Origin: Verrucomicrobiales bacterium
GTDB lineage: Bacteria > Verrucomicrobiota > Verrucomicrobiia > Verrucomicrobiales > DEV007
NCBI GenBank assembly: GCA_012960505.1
Contig: DUBC01000022.1
Coordinates: forward strand, 278-64,277
DNA: 64,000 nucleotides
Reading direction: 5' to 3'
Positions within the stretch are counted from its first letter, which is position 1, and each line of letters starts with the position of its first letter. The notes beneath the pieces were generated by a model. That model made no database searches and was not told where the DNA came from. It saw only the letters and a list, made by a program, of their open reading frames with translations. Position numbers and translations under genes: made by a program. Positions 5,712 through 16,039 of the stretch are shown one piece after another.

Positions 5712-8700
5712 TTACTCATCTCTTTCCGTCTTTCCTGTGGTCCCATCAAGACTTACTAGAAAACTGAGAAGGTCCACGAGCTCGTTCCGCCGCAGACTCA
5801 AAGTGAGGCCAGGAGGCATGAGAGATACTGGGCTTTTTTCAATCTTTTTCACCTCACCGTTCGGGATCGGTACGATCTTATTTGTGGTTTCACGGATAAG
5901 AGTAGCAGTGTCTGAACGGCGTTGGAAAATTCCCGCTACGATGGTGTCATCTTGTTTGGTGACTAGAACAGTTTCATATCCCTGTTTGATGTCACTGTTG
6001 GGACTCAGAATCGAGTCGAGGATAGCGGCTGGCTGGGCGTAGGCTCCTATTGATGAAAGTTCTGGTCCGACTAATCCACCTCCTGTGCCAATTTGATGGC
6101 AGACTGTGCAGGCCGTTGATTTTCTATGGTAGACTTCCTTTCCACGTTCAGGATTACCGGAACTCGAGACTTCGGTAAGTAGTTCCTTCCGATCTTTCTG
6201 GGAGAGATCGAGAGGGACCAGTTTAAGATTTCCCGCTTTAGTCAGAGCCGAAACGAGTTCGGGGAATTCGCGGCCGGAAGACCTAATGAGGCGGATTCCT
6301 TCAATCGCGATACTTTCGTGAAGGGATGTATCTTGAAGCGCTTCTTGCAATTGCTTGTCGCCGGACTGCCGGTTCATGAAGGATAAGAAAAGAGGCTCAA
6401 TTTCTTGAATAGTGGATGCCTTTGTAAATATTTCGATCACGGATTTGCGAGCTTTCTCGGGTTGAGTTTCAGCCCAGATCGCTGTGGCCGCGATACGAAT
6501 TTCCTGACTCTGAGTCGAGACTGCAAGTTTGGCTAAGCGATCAAAATGCTTCAGGCGGCCCAAAGCTCTTGCCGCGATGAGGCGTTCTTGGATGTTCTTG
6601 GCATTACGAACTAGTCTCTCCAGTGATTCACCTGCATCCGTAACTCCCCATCTACCTGCCAGCTCTGCAGCGGCACCACGAACTTCTGAATCTTGATGCA
6701 CTAAAAGTGGGAGAACCTTTTTAATGCCTGTTGGTGTAGCTTTATTGTGACGCGCGCCAGCGGCTACCGAAGTCAGAAGGCCCGGTTGCTTTCCGGCCAA
6801 GGTAAGGACCATGTCAATTTCCTCTACCCCACCTAGTCCAGCAACGGTCTTGACAACGTTCGGTAAATTAGTGGCGTTGACATTACCTTCCCGCAGTAAA
6901 GTTACCAAGGATTCCGTGGCCCGAGAATCACCAGTCGCTTCGAGGGCATACCGCAAGTGATCCGTGTCTCCACCAAATACCGTTTCTCCTGCCTGAAGGG
7001 CTGGCAGCCAATCATCTCGCAACTCACGAGAGGTAAGCCAGATTGCATATTCTAGCCATCTGTCACGTGATTGACGCAACGCGCCAAGAGCAATATTGGC
7101 GGCTTCCAAAGAACCCACTTCACGTAAAACGTTCACAGCTTCTAGGCGCACCCTGGGATGATCGTCGTCGATCGCGGTGCGGAATAAATCGAATGGATTT
7201 TTTATGTCATTTCTCCAGTGAAATAGTATTCGCACGGCATTGGCTCTTGCCCGTGCCTCGGTGGAGGTTAAGACCTTACGTAATAATTCTTCGTCAGGTA
7301 CATTCATGGTTCCACGAAGCCAGAGCGCTTCGAGCAAGTGATGCTCTCTGTTAGGATCATCGGCCGGCAAACTGGCTAACCATGATGTGAGTTTTGGCAG
7401 CACTTCATTGTGTGAGCGAGTTGCTAATTCGCGTTTGGCTTGAGTGCGGGTGTAGTCTTCAGGTGCCTTTAGATGATCTAAAAGGGCTTCGATTGGAGCG
7501 CCGCTGATGTGTGGGCGTTTGACGAGTGGGCGGTCCTTGGCTCGGAGTCGCCAGATTCTTCCGTGCGCTTTGTCTCGTAACGGATGATGAAAGTCGACTT
7601 CTCCATGATCGATGATTGCATTGTACCAGTCGACGATATAAAGAGCGCCGTCAGGACCGACCTTGAGATCAACTGGCCGATAGGTTTGGCGGCTCGAGTG
7701 AATGAGCGTTTCAACTTCTTTAGCTGCAAAGCCGCTACCGTTCTCCGTGAGTTTGTAGCGAACGGTCCGGTTAGCACGAAAATCATTTTCCACGATGCTC
7801 CCTGCCCATTCTTCCGGAAAATGGCGACCTGAGAGAACTTCGCAGCCAGTCCCATTTGGCTTTCCAGGGACAAGTCCAGGGAGAGTCTTGGGAGCGCCTA
7901 CTGCACTACGAAAGGCGGCACCCGGAAACGTGTAATGAGGTCCTTGTCCACCAGCGCCATCCGTAATGAAAGACTGTCCCCATCGGTCTATGGCGTGGCC
8001 CCAAGGATTAACAGCTCCTCGCGCAAAAATCTCAAGACGCTCGGTCTCGGGTCGAAATCTCCAAACGCCACTTCCATTGAGTCGTCTCTTGCCCCAACGC
8101 GTTTCGATGAAGCTGTTAATGTAGATCGATTGATTGAAATAGAGTTCGCCCCAAGGGGCCCAGCGCAGAGCGTGAATCATATGGTGCACATCCGCGTTAC
8201 CAAATCCTGAGAAAACGACGCGCCTCTGGTCGGCTCGATCATCACCATCAGTATCACTCAAAAATAAAAATTCGGTAGCACTACAGACATAAGCACCGCC
8301 TTTGACCGGCATGACTGAGTGCGGGACCAATAATCCATCAGCGAAGACGGTTGACTTATCGGCTATGCCATCTTGGTCCGTATCCTCGAGAATAACGATT
8401 CGGTCATTGGGCTCTTTGCCTGGTTTGATGTGAGGATATGTTGAGCTCATCGATACCCATGCACGGCCCCTAGTGTCCCAATTCAAGTTAATGGGATTAG
8501 TGAGAATTGGGTCAGAGGCAAAAAGGTTGAGCTCGAATCCCTTGGGAACAGTCATGCTAGCAAGCTCAGCGTTTACGTCCGGTTCAGGGATGTGACGGGG
8601 GACCTCATGTTCGGGATCGTTATGAACGGGTTTCCAGGGATCGATGCGTTCGATCGTATAGCGATGAGTTTGCGGGACGCGGAGTCTAGCTATGGTCTCT

Positions 8701-10166
8701 TCTTCGGCCGCGACTAACCGATCAAAATCCGCCATCTCATAGCGTAAGTGACCCATCTCGTAGGACCTGAACAGAAAGATGTAAGTCTTGTTGAGTGGAC
8801 GAAGGCGACGTCTGTGCTGAAGATTTTTGCCGATGATGGCGGACCTGAGCCGATTAGTGTCTTTCAGAGCCGGGCCGCGGGATATTAAATAGCCGCTCCG
8901 CCAGCCAGCCGCGTTTCCACTAAGAATTTCTACCCCATCAGCTTTGAGTCGATAACTGTTTGAAGCGTCATTAATCAGAATCTTGTGCGTATTGGGAAGG
9001 AAGTCGCAGAAAAGCTTATCGGGACGCAGGTCAAAGCGAATGCCGCGCTTCGTTGTTATTGGATTTTCTACGATTGCTCCGTGCTGGGACGAAACAGTGC
9101 CTTCAGGGTCAATCGTGACCAAAGAGCCGATCCCGTCTGAAATTCCCAAGCCACTTGCCATTACTGCTGCCAATTTGCGGTGCCCTGTATCGTTCAGGTG
9201 CAGCCCATTCTCGGTCAAAGTCTCACCTTTTTGTGTTATAAGTTTCCTGAAAAGATCAATGACTAGGTGGTCATTTTTTTGAGCATATTCGATGATAAAA
9301 TTGGCCGCTTCGGCAAGGCGGTTGTTACGCTCTGCCAGATCGGGAACGGGCGAGCCGGTGGCTTCCTGAGCAGGAGGCGTCAATAAGATGAGAGAAGCGC
9401 CATTTTCTTTGAGATCTTTCATTAACCGTGAATAACCGGCTTTAAATTTATCGAGGGACAGACCCGATTCAGCGAAAGCGACCTCACTCCCGTATCCAAC
9501 GATAATCGTACGTGCCTTTGAGTCTCTCACCTGCTGCATGAGAATTTGGTATCCGGTTCCATTCGATGGTCCCGGTTCCCAGGCCCTAGTATTTCGACCA
9601 TCTTTAAACTCTGCACGAGCAGTTCCGAAGACATCATCTCCGGGCCATCCCAGATTACGAAAAGCAATATCATGATGGGGCCAGCGGATCGTTGCTGCCG
9701 TCTCAAAGTAGCCAAAATTCTCCATCCTTGAAATCAAAGAATCTCCCAACAAGATAACTCGGTTCCGCGTCGGCTGCTGACTATTAGGTACTTGAATTAA
9801 TGCTGGTTCACTGAATTCACTTTTTGCCCCGTCATTATTCCATACCTGTACTTTCCACCACGCTTTTTCCCCTTCTTGGAAACTCTTTCCGAGGCACGGA
9901 ATCTTAGATGAGTCTGGAGAATGTCGGCGTCCGCTGTCCCAGAGATTTCCTGTACCCGCACTGAGTTTTTGGAGGTCACTCGCTACAAGGATTCGGTATG
10001 CCGTTTGCCCTTTATCCGTTTTCCATGATAAGGAATATTCGTTCAAGGAAAGACCAAGCGGGTTGACGATGGGGGTGGATTTTAAATCCGAGGGAACTGA
10101 CGCTGCCAAAGAAACTGCTGCGCTGGCAACCCATACCATACTGGATAAAATAATCTCACGGTTCAT
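5712..10166 (-). CDS. SGNH hydrolase fused to PVC-type heme-binding dehydrogenase/cytochrome
   Basis: This 1484-aa secreted protein starts at 10166, which gives a signal peptide; a longer upstream frame overlaps the preceding gene and is unlikely. The order is: a fibronectin-like domain as found at the N-terminus of alpha-L-rhamnosidases (about 35-125), an SGNH/GDSL hydrolase domain (about 135-345; GDS at 141-143, NLGWPGD, and GLHLND with the catalytic His about 323), a PVC-specific beta-propeller dehydrogenase-like domain (about 555-900), HEAT-like repeats, and a C-terminal c-type cytochrome with CTVCH. Proteins of this family are periplasmic or outer-surface electron-transfer partners of carbohydrate oxidation. 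The esterase fusion suggests removal of acyl groups from a polysaccharide linked to oxidation. It follows the lyase gene by 25 bases and is probably in its operon. Confidence 0.85.
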   Translation of the reverse strand: MNREIILSSMVWVASAAVSLAASVPSDLKSTPIVNPLGLSLNEYSLSWKTDKGQTAYRILVASDLQKLSAGTGNLWDSGRRHSPDSSKIPCLGKSFQEGEKAWWKVQVWNNDGAKSEFSEPALIQVPNSQQPTRNRVILLGDSLISRMENFGYFETAATIRWPHHDIAFRNLGWPGDDVFGTARAEFKDGRNTRAWEPGPSNGTGYQILMQQVRDSKARTIIVGYGSEVAFAESGLSLDKFKAGYSRLMKDLKENGASLILLTPPAQEATGSPVPDLAERNNRLAEAANFIIEYAQKNDHLVIDLFRKLITQKGETLTENGLHLNDTGHRKLAAVMASGLGISDGIGSLVTIDPEGTVSSQHGAIVENPITTKRGIRFDLRPDKLFCDFLPNTHKILINDASNSYRLKADGVEILSGNAAGWRSGYLISRGPALKDTNRLRSAIIGKNLQHRRRLRPLNKTYIFLFRSYEMGHLRYEMADFDRLVAAEEETIARLRVPQTHRYTIERIDPWKPVHNDPEHEVPRHIPEPDVNAELASMTVPKGFELNLFASDPILTNPINLNWDTRGRAWVSMSSTYPHIKPGKEPNDRIVILEDTDQDGIADKSTVFADGLLVPHSVMPVKGGAYVCSATEFLFLSDTDGDDRADQRRVVFSGFGNADVHHMIHALRWAPWGELYFNQSIYINSFIETRWGKRRLNGSGVWRFRPETERLEIFARGAVNPWGHAIDRWGQSFITDGAGGQGPHYTFPGAAFRSAVGAPKTLPGLVPGKPNGTGCEVLSGRHFPEEWAGSIVENDFRANRTVRYKLTENGSGFAAKEVETLIHSSRQTYRPVDLKVGPDGALYIVDWYNAIIDHGEVDFHHPLRDKAHGRIWRLRAKDRPLVKRPHISGAPIEALLDHLKAPEDYTRTQAKRELATRSHNEVLPKLTSWLASLPADDPNREHHLLEALWLRGTMNVPDEELLRKVLTSTEARARANAVRILFHWRNDIKNPFDLFRTAIDDDHPRVRLEAVNVLREVGSLEAANIALGALRQSRDRWLEYAIWLTSRELRDDWLPALQAGETVFGGDTDHLRYALEATGDSRATESLVTLLREGNVNATNLPNVVKTVAGLGGVEEIDMVLTLAGKQPGLLTSVAAGARHNKATPTGIKKVLPLLVHQDSEVRGAAAELAGRWGVTDAGESLERLVRNAKNIQERLIAARALGRLKHFDRLAKLAVSTQSQEIRIAATAIWAETQPEKARKSVIEIFTKASTIQEIEPLFLSFMNRQSGDKQLQEALQDTSLHESIAIEGIRLIRSSGREFPELVSALTKAGNLKLVPLDLSQKDRKELLTEVSSSGNPERGKEVYHRKSTACTVCHQIGTGGGLVGPELSSIGAYAQPAAILDSILSPNSDIKQGYETVLVTKQDDTIVAGIFQRRSDTATLIRETTNKIVPIPNGEVKKIEKSPVSLMPPGLTLSLRRNELVDLLSFLVSLDGTTGKTERDE

Positions 10167-10191
10167 AAGAATCAGGTTCAGGGGTCTTTGA

Positions 10192-12117
10192 TTATTTTTT
10201 TTGTATTGGAACATCGAAGTAATTTTCCATTTCGTGGCAGGCCATGCCCCATTCACCGAGAACATCCCAAGAATCAAGATGAGTTTGTGTTGCGACAGAT
10301 TCGAGGCCACGGCTACCGCGAGCAGCAGCATCAGAATCGATCTGACCTCGAGCGATTTTGACGTCGTATATTAGTTGCCACTGATACCAGATGGTATTTC
10401 TCGATGGGTACACAGTTTGAAATGCCGCTCCCCATTTGGTGTTAGGGTCACCGTACCAGCGTCCCTTAGAACTGACGAACCCAAAGTCTTTTGCCGTGGA
10501 TATTCCGGTATAGCCGGGTCTGCCCGTGTAAGGGTAAGCCATCCTGCGATTTCGTATCTTGAGTACACGCTGTGCGGCATGGATTCGTGCCTGTAGATAT
10601 TGATCGGCAGTATACTTGGTCGGGTGTGAATAATATTTGATCATTCCAGCACGACCGCCTCGCTTATGTTCAAGTAGTGCTCGTCGAATCTCTGACAGCG
10701 AATTTCCAATCCCGGAATGACAGTGAACGTACATATTGTATTCGCGTGGGGGAGGCTTGTGAGCGAGGGCGAGCCCGGCAAGATCAGTCACTGGCGGCCA
10801 AGCGTGATCGACCAGATTGTCGTACTTCTTCTTCTGTTCGGTGCTAAGCGGATTCCATGCCATCATCTTGAAACTAAGTACACGGCCCCAGTTCGAACCG
10901 TCAGGTAACCATGCATCGGGCCAACCTGGTCGGTATTCCATTAGGTAGTTTCCGGTCAGTGTATGATGAGATGGTGACCAGGCCTCGGACATGGCCTTCC
11001 ATTGTGCCAGTATTTCTGGATTAAGTTCTTTTTGACGGACCAGTTCGTGCCAAGCATAAGCACTGCGCAGGAGATCCATATGAACTTCGCCCTCATCCAT
11101 AAGGTAAAGCCATATCAGTAATGGTCCGACTCCGCGGGTCAATGCCCGAGGATAAGGCAATTCGATCTCGTACTGTCTTGCTCGGACCGGTCTAGCATCA
11201 TCGTTGTACTGTTCACACCAACCGACCACATTCCCTTCTCCCATCTGTGCTTTGAGGATGAATTCACCGATCTCGTGAAGACCGTTGATATACTTTTTAT
11301 CGTTAGTGAGATGATAGGCCATCACCATGATCTGAAAGGGATCGTTAGTGGCTCCGTCATTGAAGGATGTGCCGTGATAGACGCCCGAGTTGCCGGATTT
11401 CCCACCACCGAATGCCCACTGATCGCCCCAGCCTCCGCCTGGTCTCTTGATGGAAAGAAGTATATCGGCGCAGCGGATAGCCGATTCGAAATACTTCTTA
11501 TCGCCACTCAGTTTATAGGCGTAGAGCATGATCCAGAAGGGCTTGGTAGTATAACCGTCCTGTATACGAATGAATTTATCGCTTTTGCCGGGCCAGGGCC
11601 AGTGACCTCGGGGCCACTGCGATTTAAGAATCAGGTCAGCGCACTTCAATCCAGCATCAAGATACTTTTTTCCTCCAAAGATCTCATGAGCCCGGAAAAA
11701 CCCCACGGATGCGTTCCTCAGTCGCTGAACGTCTGCTCCGGTGTAGGATTGAGTCGCAGTCATTGGTTCGATCTGGCTGTCTAGCCAGGTGAGGATCTCC
11801 GTTTCGACCCGGTGAAGTAATTTTGGATCGGCCCAGTTCTGATTTTCGCGAACCTTTATTCTTGCTAGAAGTGTTTTTAGTTCATTTTCTTTTGCAGTTC
11901 GTTCTTCGATCGTTAGTTCACCGTAATTGACGGTATCGCCGCCGAAGAGTTGTGTTCGATTCTGCCACGATAATCCTTCATCAGTAAGTGCTTCGTACGA
12001 TAGGTTCTTGTACTGTCCTGTCGCCTTGTCAATCACGAGTGGCTTTTCGGTGCCTGCGGAGTGGGCCTTGGCAGCGATTAGAATGAAAAACAATGCAAAA
12101 GCGTTGAGTGATTTCAT
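10192..12117 (-). CDS. Secreted alpha/alpha-toroid polysaccharide lyase, PL10-like
   Basis: This 641-aa protein has a signal peptide (about 1-20, SAG/HSA-type cleavage). The body has repeated helical segments typical of an (alpha/alpha)6 toroid, with aromatic-rich motifs such as QWPRGHWPWPG and DGYTTKPFWIMLYAY. These resemble bacterial proteins annotated as pectate lyase (family PL10) in Planctomycetota and Verrucomicrobiota. It would act outside the cytoplasm on an acidic polysaccharide; the substrate is not evident. AGGA lies about nine bases before the ATG. It sits between a CRTAC1-type lipoprotein gene (97 bases upstream) and the fused esterase-cytochrome (25 bases downstream), which supports a carbohydrate-degradation role. 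An epimerase of the same fold is an alternative. Confidence 0.65.
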   Translation of the reverse strand: MKSLNAFALFFILIAAKAHSAGTEKPLVIDKATGQYKNLSYEALTDEGLSWQNRTQLFGGDTVNYGELTIEERTAKENELKTLLARIKVRENQNWADPKLLHRVETEILTWLDSQIEPMTATQSYTGADVQRLRNASVGFFRAHEIFGGKKYLDAGLKCADLILKSQWPRGHWPWPGKSDKFIRIQDGYTTKPFWIMLYAYKLSGDKKYFESAIRCADILLSIKRPGGGWGDQWAFGGGKSGNSGVYHGTSFNDGATNDPFQIMVMAYHLTNDKKYINGLHEIGEFILKAQMGEGNVVGWCEQYNDDARPVRARQYEIELPYPRALTRGVGPLLIWLYLMDEGEVHMDLLRSAYAWHELVRQKELNPEILAQWKAMSEAWSPSHHTLTGNYLMEYRPGWPDAWLPDGSNWGRVLSFKMMAWNPLSTEQKKKYDNLVDHAWPPVTDLAGLALAHKPPPREYNMYVHCHSGIGNSLSEIRRALLEHKRGGRAGMIKYYSHPTKYTADQYLQARIHAAQRVLKIRNRRMAYPYTGRPGYTGISTAKDFGFVSSKGRWYGDPNTKWGAAFQTVYPSRNTIWYQWQLIYDVKIARGQIDSDAAARGSRGLESVATQTHLDSWDVLGEWGMACHEMENYFDVPIQKK

Positions 12118-12213
12118 GTTGCGATCCTAACACCAATATCTTCTACCTTTCAAGTGCTGGCGATAGGGGTGAATTTCTATGCGCCAATTGTCACTTCGAA
12201 TGACTAAATTTCT

Positions 12214-14502
12214 TTAATTTGCTTCTACTGACAAAGTAAAACTTTGTCTTTCTACTGAGAGGAACGCTGGATCTTCTTCCGTGAAGCGAACCATTGAATC
12301 GAGCGGTATGTCAGTGAATGATTGAGTGTGACCTGATGCTGGCCATGTGATTTTCACTTCTTTGATAGATTCGGCTTGCCCTATCCCGATCCCAGTCCTT
12401 GAGAGTGGAGAGCCTCCAAAGCTGCTAACTGATCCGACGGCCCGATGAAAGGAAGACTGGCCGTCCATTGAATTGGTGACCACTTCTATTCTTGCTCCTA
12501 AGCCGCTGCGATTGCTCTTAGTTCCCACTAACTGAATAGCAATGTAATGATTTTTATGACCAGGATTTAAATATAACGCATTATGGAAACGATCGCCTGG
12601 CAGGAAACCTCCAAGTTGATGGAAAATGTCCTGATCCCCATCATGATCAAAATCAGCAAAGGCGATTCCGTGACCCTTTTGAAGATGACCGAACCCGCCT
12701 GACGTAGTGACATTTTGAAATTTTTGACCTTGATCATTTCTGAGCATGACGTTTGGGACAAGATTGCGGTAATCCGGGTCCCCAGTTCCAAGATAAACAT
12801 CCAAGAATCCATCGTTATCAAGGTCACCAAAATTTGCTCCCATTGGAAGGTACGGGTGATCAAGGCCCGAGGCCTTGGCCACTTCCTCAAAGCGCCCATT
12901 ATTGTTTACATAAAGGCAAGGTGGCGTGCTCCCGTGTGGTAGTCCGCGATAGTCTAAAAGTACACTAGCGGCACTGGACTCGAAGGCAGTAACAAAAAGG
13001 TCAAGCCATCCGTCGTTATTAAAGTCAAAGAACCAGGGAGCGAAGCTGTAACCTTCAGGAGAAGTGAGCCCGAGTTCTTCCGTCACGTCTGTGAATTTCA
13101 TTGAGCGGTCATTTGAATTTGCGGACAGATCGTTTCTATAGAGTCGATTCTTCCCTACGTTGGAGACATAAAGATCCAAGTCGCCGTCATTATCATAGTC
13201 GCCCGCAGTGACGCCCTTAGAAAAACGGTCATTCGTAACACCTGCCTCTGCAGCAATGTCAGTGAAAGTTCCATCACTATTATTTCTAAAGAGTTGTGAA
13301 GGAAAATGACTCTCAGTGCTGGTATCGGGTCCCGATTGGGATTCGTTAACAATATAAAGGTCCAGGTCTCCATCATTGTCATAGTCGCCCCAAGAAGCGG
13401 CCTGCGTTGGAAAGGCCGGTTCTGCCAGTCCAGCTGTCCGGGTCACGTCAGTGAAAGTGATATTTGAGTTTGGGCCCGATGAACCATTGTTACGGAGGAG
13501 TGAATTTCGAATCTTTCCCATGCTATTCATCCAGGCTCCTCGGAGAACAAGGATGTCCGCGTCTCCGTCATTATCATAGTCAGCAGCGATGCAGTTAAGT
13601 CCTCCGAGCTGGTCATCGAGACCGGATCCTTTTGTCAGGTCCACAAACTTTCCGTCACCAGTGTTGCGAAACAGTGAGAGCGAGCCACGAGGATCAGATG
13701 TGGAGGATACGATGTCAAGAAACCCATCATTATCAAAGTCCTCCACGATTGCGCCTCCGCACAAGTTGAAAGTATCGAGTCCCAGATTTGGAGCAACGTC
13801 AATGAACTGACCGATGTCGAATTCTGATTTTAAAGCCGACTCAGGAACCCTGTACTTTTCCGGAACACTTTCCGGATACGTGCCGGTGGCCATCGCTGTA
13901 ATATTCAGCAACCACTGACTTCGAAGGTCATCAGGTGAATATTGAAGGAGCTTAAGTAAGGCCTTCATTGATCGATTGGCTGGATTCGGGTTCGCATGTA
14001 TTCCCTGACCCGCTAGAGGAAAAATGCAGCAATCTCGATTGTGCCTTTGGATGCAGTTAGCGTATTCAGCCTGCCTCAGTTCAACTAGCGCTTGCATCGC
14101 AAATAATGGTGGGCTGGGGGCAATTTTAGTTGAGTTGATGATGGCAAAAACCTCATTCAGCGACTTAGCCGCTTTACTGTTTTCTCCGAGCCGCAAAGAA
14201 TCAAAAGAACGAGCGAACCACCTTCCAATGAGTTTCTGAGGATTTGGCGGATTCTCTTTGAGTGCTAACTGTAGGGCATTTTCGATTTCTTGTGTTTGTA
14301 GCCGACCGTGAAATTGATCCCGACTCGATTCGATGCGTTCGGCTATTTCTAAGAACTCTTTTTTGATAAGGTCGTCTTTTTGATCCTCTGAAAATTTGAC
14401 GGATTTTTTATCCCCCGTGCTATGTTCTGGGTCCTTATTTCCACAAGAACATATCCCTAATGTAAGGAGTGAAATAAGGAGAGTTTGAAAAAAATGATGC
14501 AT
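12214..14502 (-). CDS. CRTAC1-type lipoprotein with FG-GAP/VCBS repeats and ASPIC/UnbV domain
   Basis: This 762-aa protein has a lipoprotein signal (CSC at about residues 18-20), then a helical region of about 190 residues. About seven FG-GAP/VCBS calcium-binding repeats follow (DYDNDGDLDLYI-type loops, recurring from about residue 260 to 630), forming an integrin-like beta-propeller. It ends with an ASPIC/UnbV domain (GLGARIEV, then ITWPASG). Such proteins are common in PVC bacteria and are exported calcium-binding surface proteins. A partner in polysaccharide binding or cell adhesion is likely but not shown. The long helical region before the propeller is less usual and has TPR-like character. 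Confidence 0.85.
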   Translation of the reverse strand: MHHFFQTLLISLLTLGICSCGNKDPEHSTGDKKSVKFSEDQKDDLIKKEFLEIAERIESSRDQFHGRLQTQEIENALQLALKENPPNPQKLIGRWFARSFDSLRLGENSKAAKSLNEVFAIINSTKIAPSPPLFAMQALVELRQAEYANCIQRHNRDCCIFPLAGQGIHANPNPANRSMKALLKLLQYSPDDLRSQWLLNITAMATGTYPESVPEKYRVPESALKSEFDIGQFIDVAPNLGLDTFNLCGGAIVEDFDNDGFLDIVSSTSDPRGSLSLFRNTGDGKFVDLTKGSGLDDQLGGLNCIAADYDNDGDADILVLRGAWMNSMGKIRNSLLRNNGSSGPNSNITFTDVTRTAGLAEPAFPTQAASWGDYDNDGDLDLYIVNESQSGPDTSTESHFPSQLFRNNSDGTFTDIAAEAGVTNDRFSKGVTAGDYDNDGDLDLYVSNVGKNRLYRNDLSANSNDRSMKFTDVTEELGLTSPEGYSFAPWFFDFNNDGWLDLFVTAFESSAASVLLDYRGLPHGSTPPCLYVNNNGRFEEVAKASGLDHPYLPMGANFGDLDNDGFLDVYLGTGDPDYRNLVPNVMLRNDQGQKFQNVTTSGGFGHLQKGHGIAFADFDHDGDQDIFHQLGGFLPGDRFHNALYLNPGHKNHYIAIQLVGTKSNRSGLGARIEVVTNSMDGQSSFHRAVGSVSSFGGSPLSRTGIGIGQAESIKEVKITWPASGHTQSFTDIPLDSMVRFTEEDPAFLSVERQSFTLSVEAN

Positions 14503-14590
14503 TGCAAAATTATAGGAGGACTAGCAAAACCTCTATGAGGTACAGGAGTGTCGCAAACGTTGATTTTCTGAAATTTATCAAGGGAATCAT

Positions 14591-15817
14591 TCATGATTCG
14601 GTTGTCACCGCCCTTACTCGTACCACATGCACCTTATTGATTTCATTCTTGCGTTTGCCTAGCCGGAGCAATCCCTCTCCGCAGGTGATCCAACTCTCGT
14701 GGTCACTGATGTGGCAAATTCCGGAATTCCCGAGTGTGGCCTCATTAGTAGGTAGTAAAGTTTGTTCTGTTCGGCGAATTACACAAAGACGATCAGGATC
14801 AACTTGCCCAATGAAGAGCGGGGCACGGTGCCTGAAGATGTGGTCATTTTCGGCTCCGCGACGGGTATAAATAAGAAAGAGCCCCCCTCCAATCCTAGTC
14901 CAGTGCTGCTGAGTATTGTAACTGCCCAAGGGTTTACCGTCATCGAATGTCCACTCGCGGATCTTTTCGAAAGCCAATCCATCGCGGCTCCGCGTTACGA
15001 AGCCACTATGATCTGCCCGCAAGGTGAGATAGAACCATTTGTCGTGTTTTATCAGTGAGGGTTCATAGAGCCCGCGTCCCTGTGGAATATCGAGCTCTGA
15101 TCCATGCTCCAAGTAGGACAATTTCTCGCCATCGAAACTGCACCGTGCCACGACACTCGTGTAATTAAATTTCTTTGCATTTGCCATGTAGCGGACCGGT
15201 AACAAAATTTCACCGTTAGGCATATCAACTCGTTGGGTATTTCCTGCATTTGCTGCCATGATAATGTTTCCACGATGATCCTTTTCAGGCATTTCGAGAA
15301 AGCGCAGAGGGCCCCAAGACCCATCTTCAGGATTCATTACTGCGTAAGACACTTTTTCTCTTCGACGGTTCTCTTTGGTTCCTTTCTCGAAATTAAACGT
15401 TTTTCCTGTAGTAATTATTTTTTCTGACTTGGCATGGTAAGTGGGCCATAAATCTCCTGCAGAAACTTCGTATCCATCATTTTGTTTGGCCCTCTTCAGG
15501 CCCGGAATAATTTTCGGGTCGGTCCAGCTCTTTCCGCCATCCCGGCTCACTGACTGGTAAATATCATGAAAATTGTGCGTCCCTTCTCGCCCCGTTTCCG
15601 ACATGGTGGTAATCCACATGGGTTTGCTGTTCGTCTTTGCTTTTGATGCCGGGACAAATGCTGTCCGTGCCTGCCACCAGTCCCATTGTTTGTCACGACC
15701 TGAAATTGTTGTCAGTGATTCGATTTCAAGTTTGACTATCTTTACCTCCTTGCCTCCAACTGTCCCTGTCCCTGAAAGAGTCAATAGGGTGGCGAGAAAA
15801 ACAGATATATTTTTCAT
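14591..15817 (-). CDS. Secreted sialidase-like (BNR/Asp-box) glycoside hydrolase
   Basis: This 408-aa protein has a signal peptide (about 1-22) and a six-bladed sialidase-type fold. The clearest Asp-box is SRDGGKSWTDP (about 89-99), with a weaker one at TRSRDGLAFEKI. This superfamily in Verrucomicrobiota is annotated as exo-alpha-sialidase, but many members act on other sugars, and the arginine triad cannot be assigned with certainty here. The gene is first of the four intact minus-strand carbohydrate genes and lies 93 bases downstream of the sulfatase remnant, which may once have headed the same cluster. Confidence 0.72.
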   Translation of the reverse strand: MKNISVFLATLLTLSGTGTVGGKEVKIVKLEIESLTTISGRDKQWDWWQARTAFVPASKAKTNSKPMWITTMSETGREGTHNFHDIYQSVSRDGGKSWTDPKIIPGLKRAKQNDGYEVSAGDLWPTYHAKSEKIITTGKTFNFEKGTKENRRREKVSYAVMNPEDGSWGPLRFLEMPEKDHRGNIIMAANAGNTQRVDMPNGEILLPVRYMANAKKFNYTSVVARCSFDGEKLSYLEHGSELDIPQGRGLYEPSLIKHDKWFYLTLRADHSGFVTRSRDGLAFEKIREWTFDDGKPLGSYNTQQHWTRIGGGLFLIYTRRGAENDHIFRHRAPLFIGQVDPDRLCVIRRTEQTLLPTNEATLGNSGICHISDHESWITCGEGLLRLGKRKNEINKVHVVRVRAVTTES

Positions 15818-15910
15818 CGTTAAGGTATATTCAGTTCGATAATTTCTATCAATTACAAAAATGTTTTTCTGCTCTGTTTGTCAGAATTTGTTATCCATCC
15901 CCAGTGCACC

Positions 15911-16039
15911 TTAAACACTGTCCTTGGGATTGATGAAATTCTTAAGTGAGTTAGGATCCTTTTTCAGGTCATAGAATTCTTCAACGGTTCTATGTTGTAG
16001 ATGTTTAACTTTAGCCCTTATTAAAGGATCTATTTCGGT
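15911..16039 (-). pseudogene. C-terminal stub of a sulfatase
   Basis: The frame that stops at 15911-15913 ends with about 42 residues typical of the end of a sulfatase: an HRTVEEFYDLKKDPNSLKNF motif. Upstream of about 16039 the frame becomes unrelated sequence, because it enters the GC-rich regulator gene read in another frame. The 5' nine-tenths of the gene, with the active-site CxPSR, is absent from the window. The junction coincides with an abrupt rise in GC content. The truncation probably marks the left edge of an insertion, a deletion or an assembly join. Confidence 0.72.
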
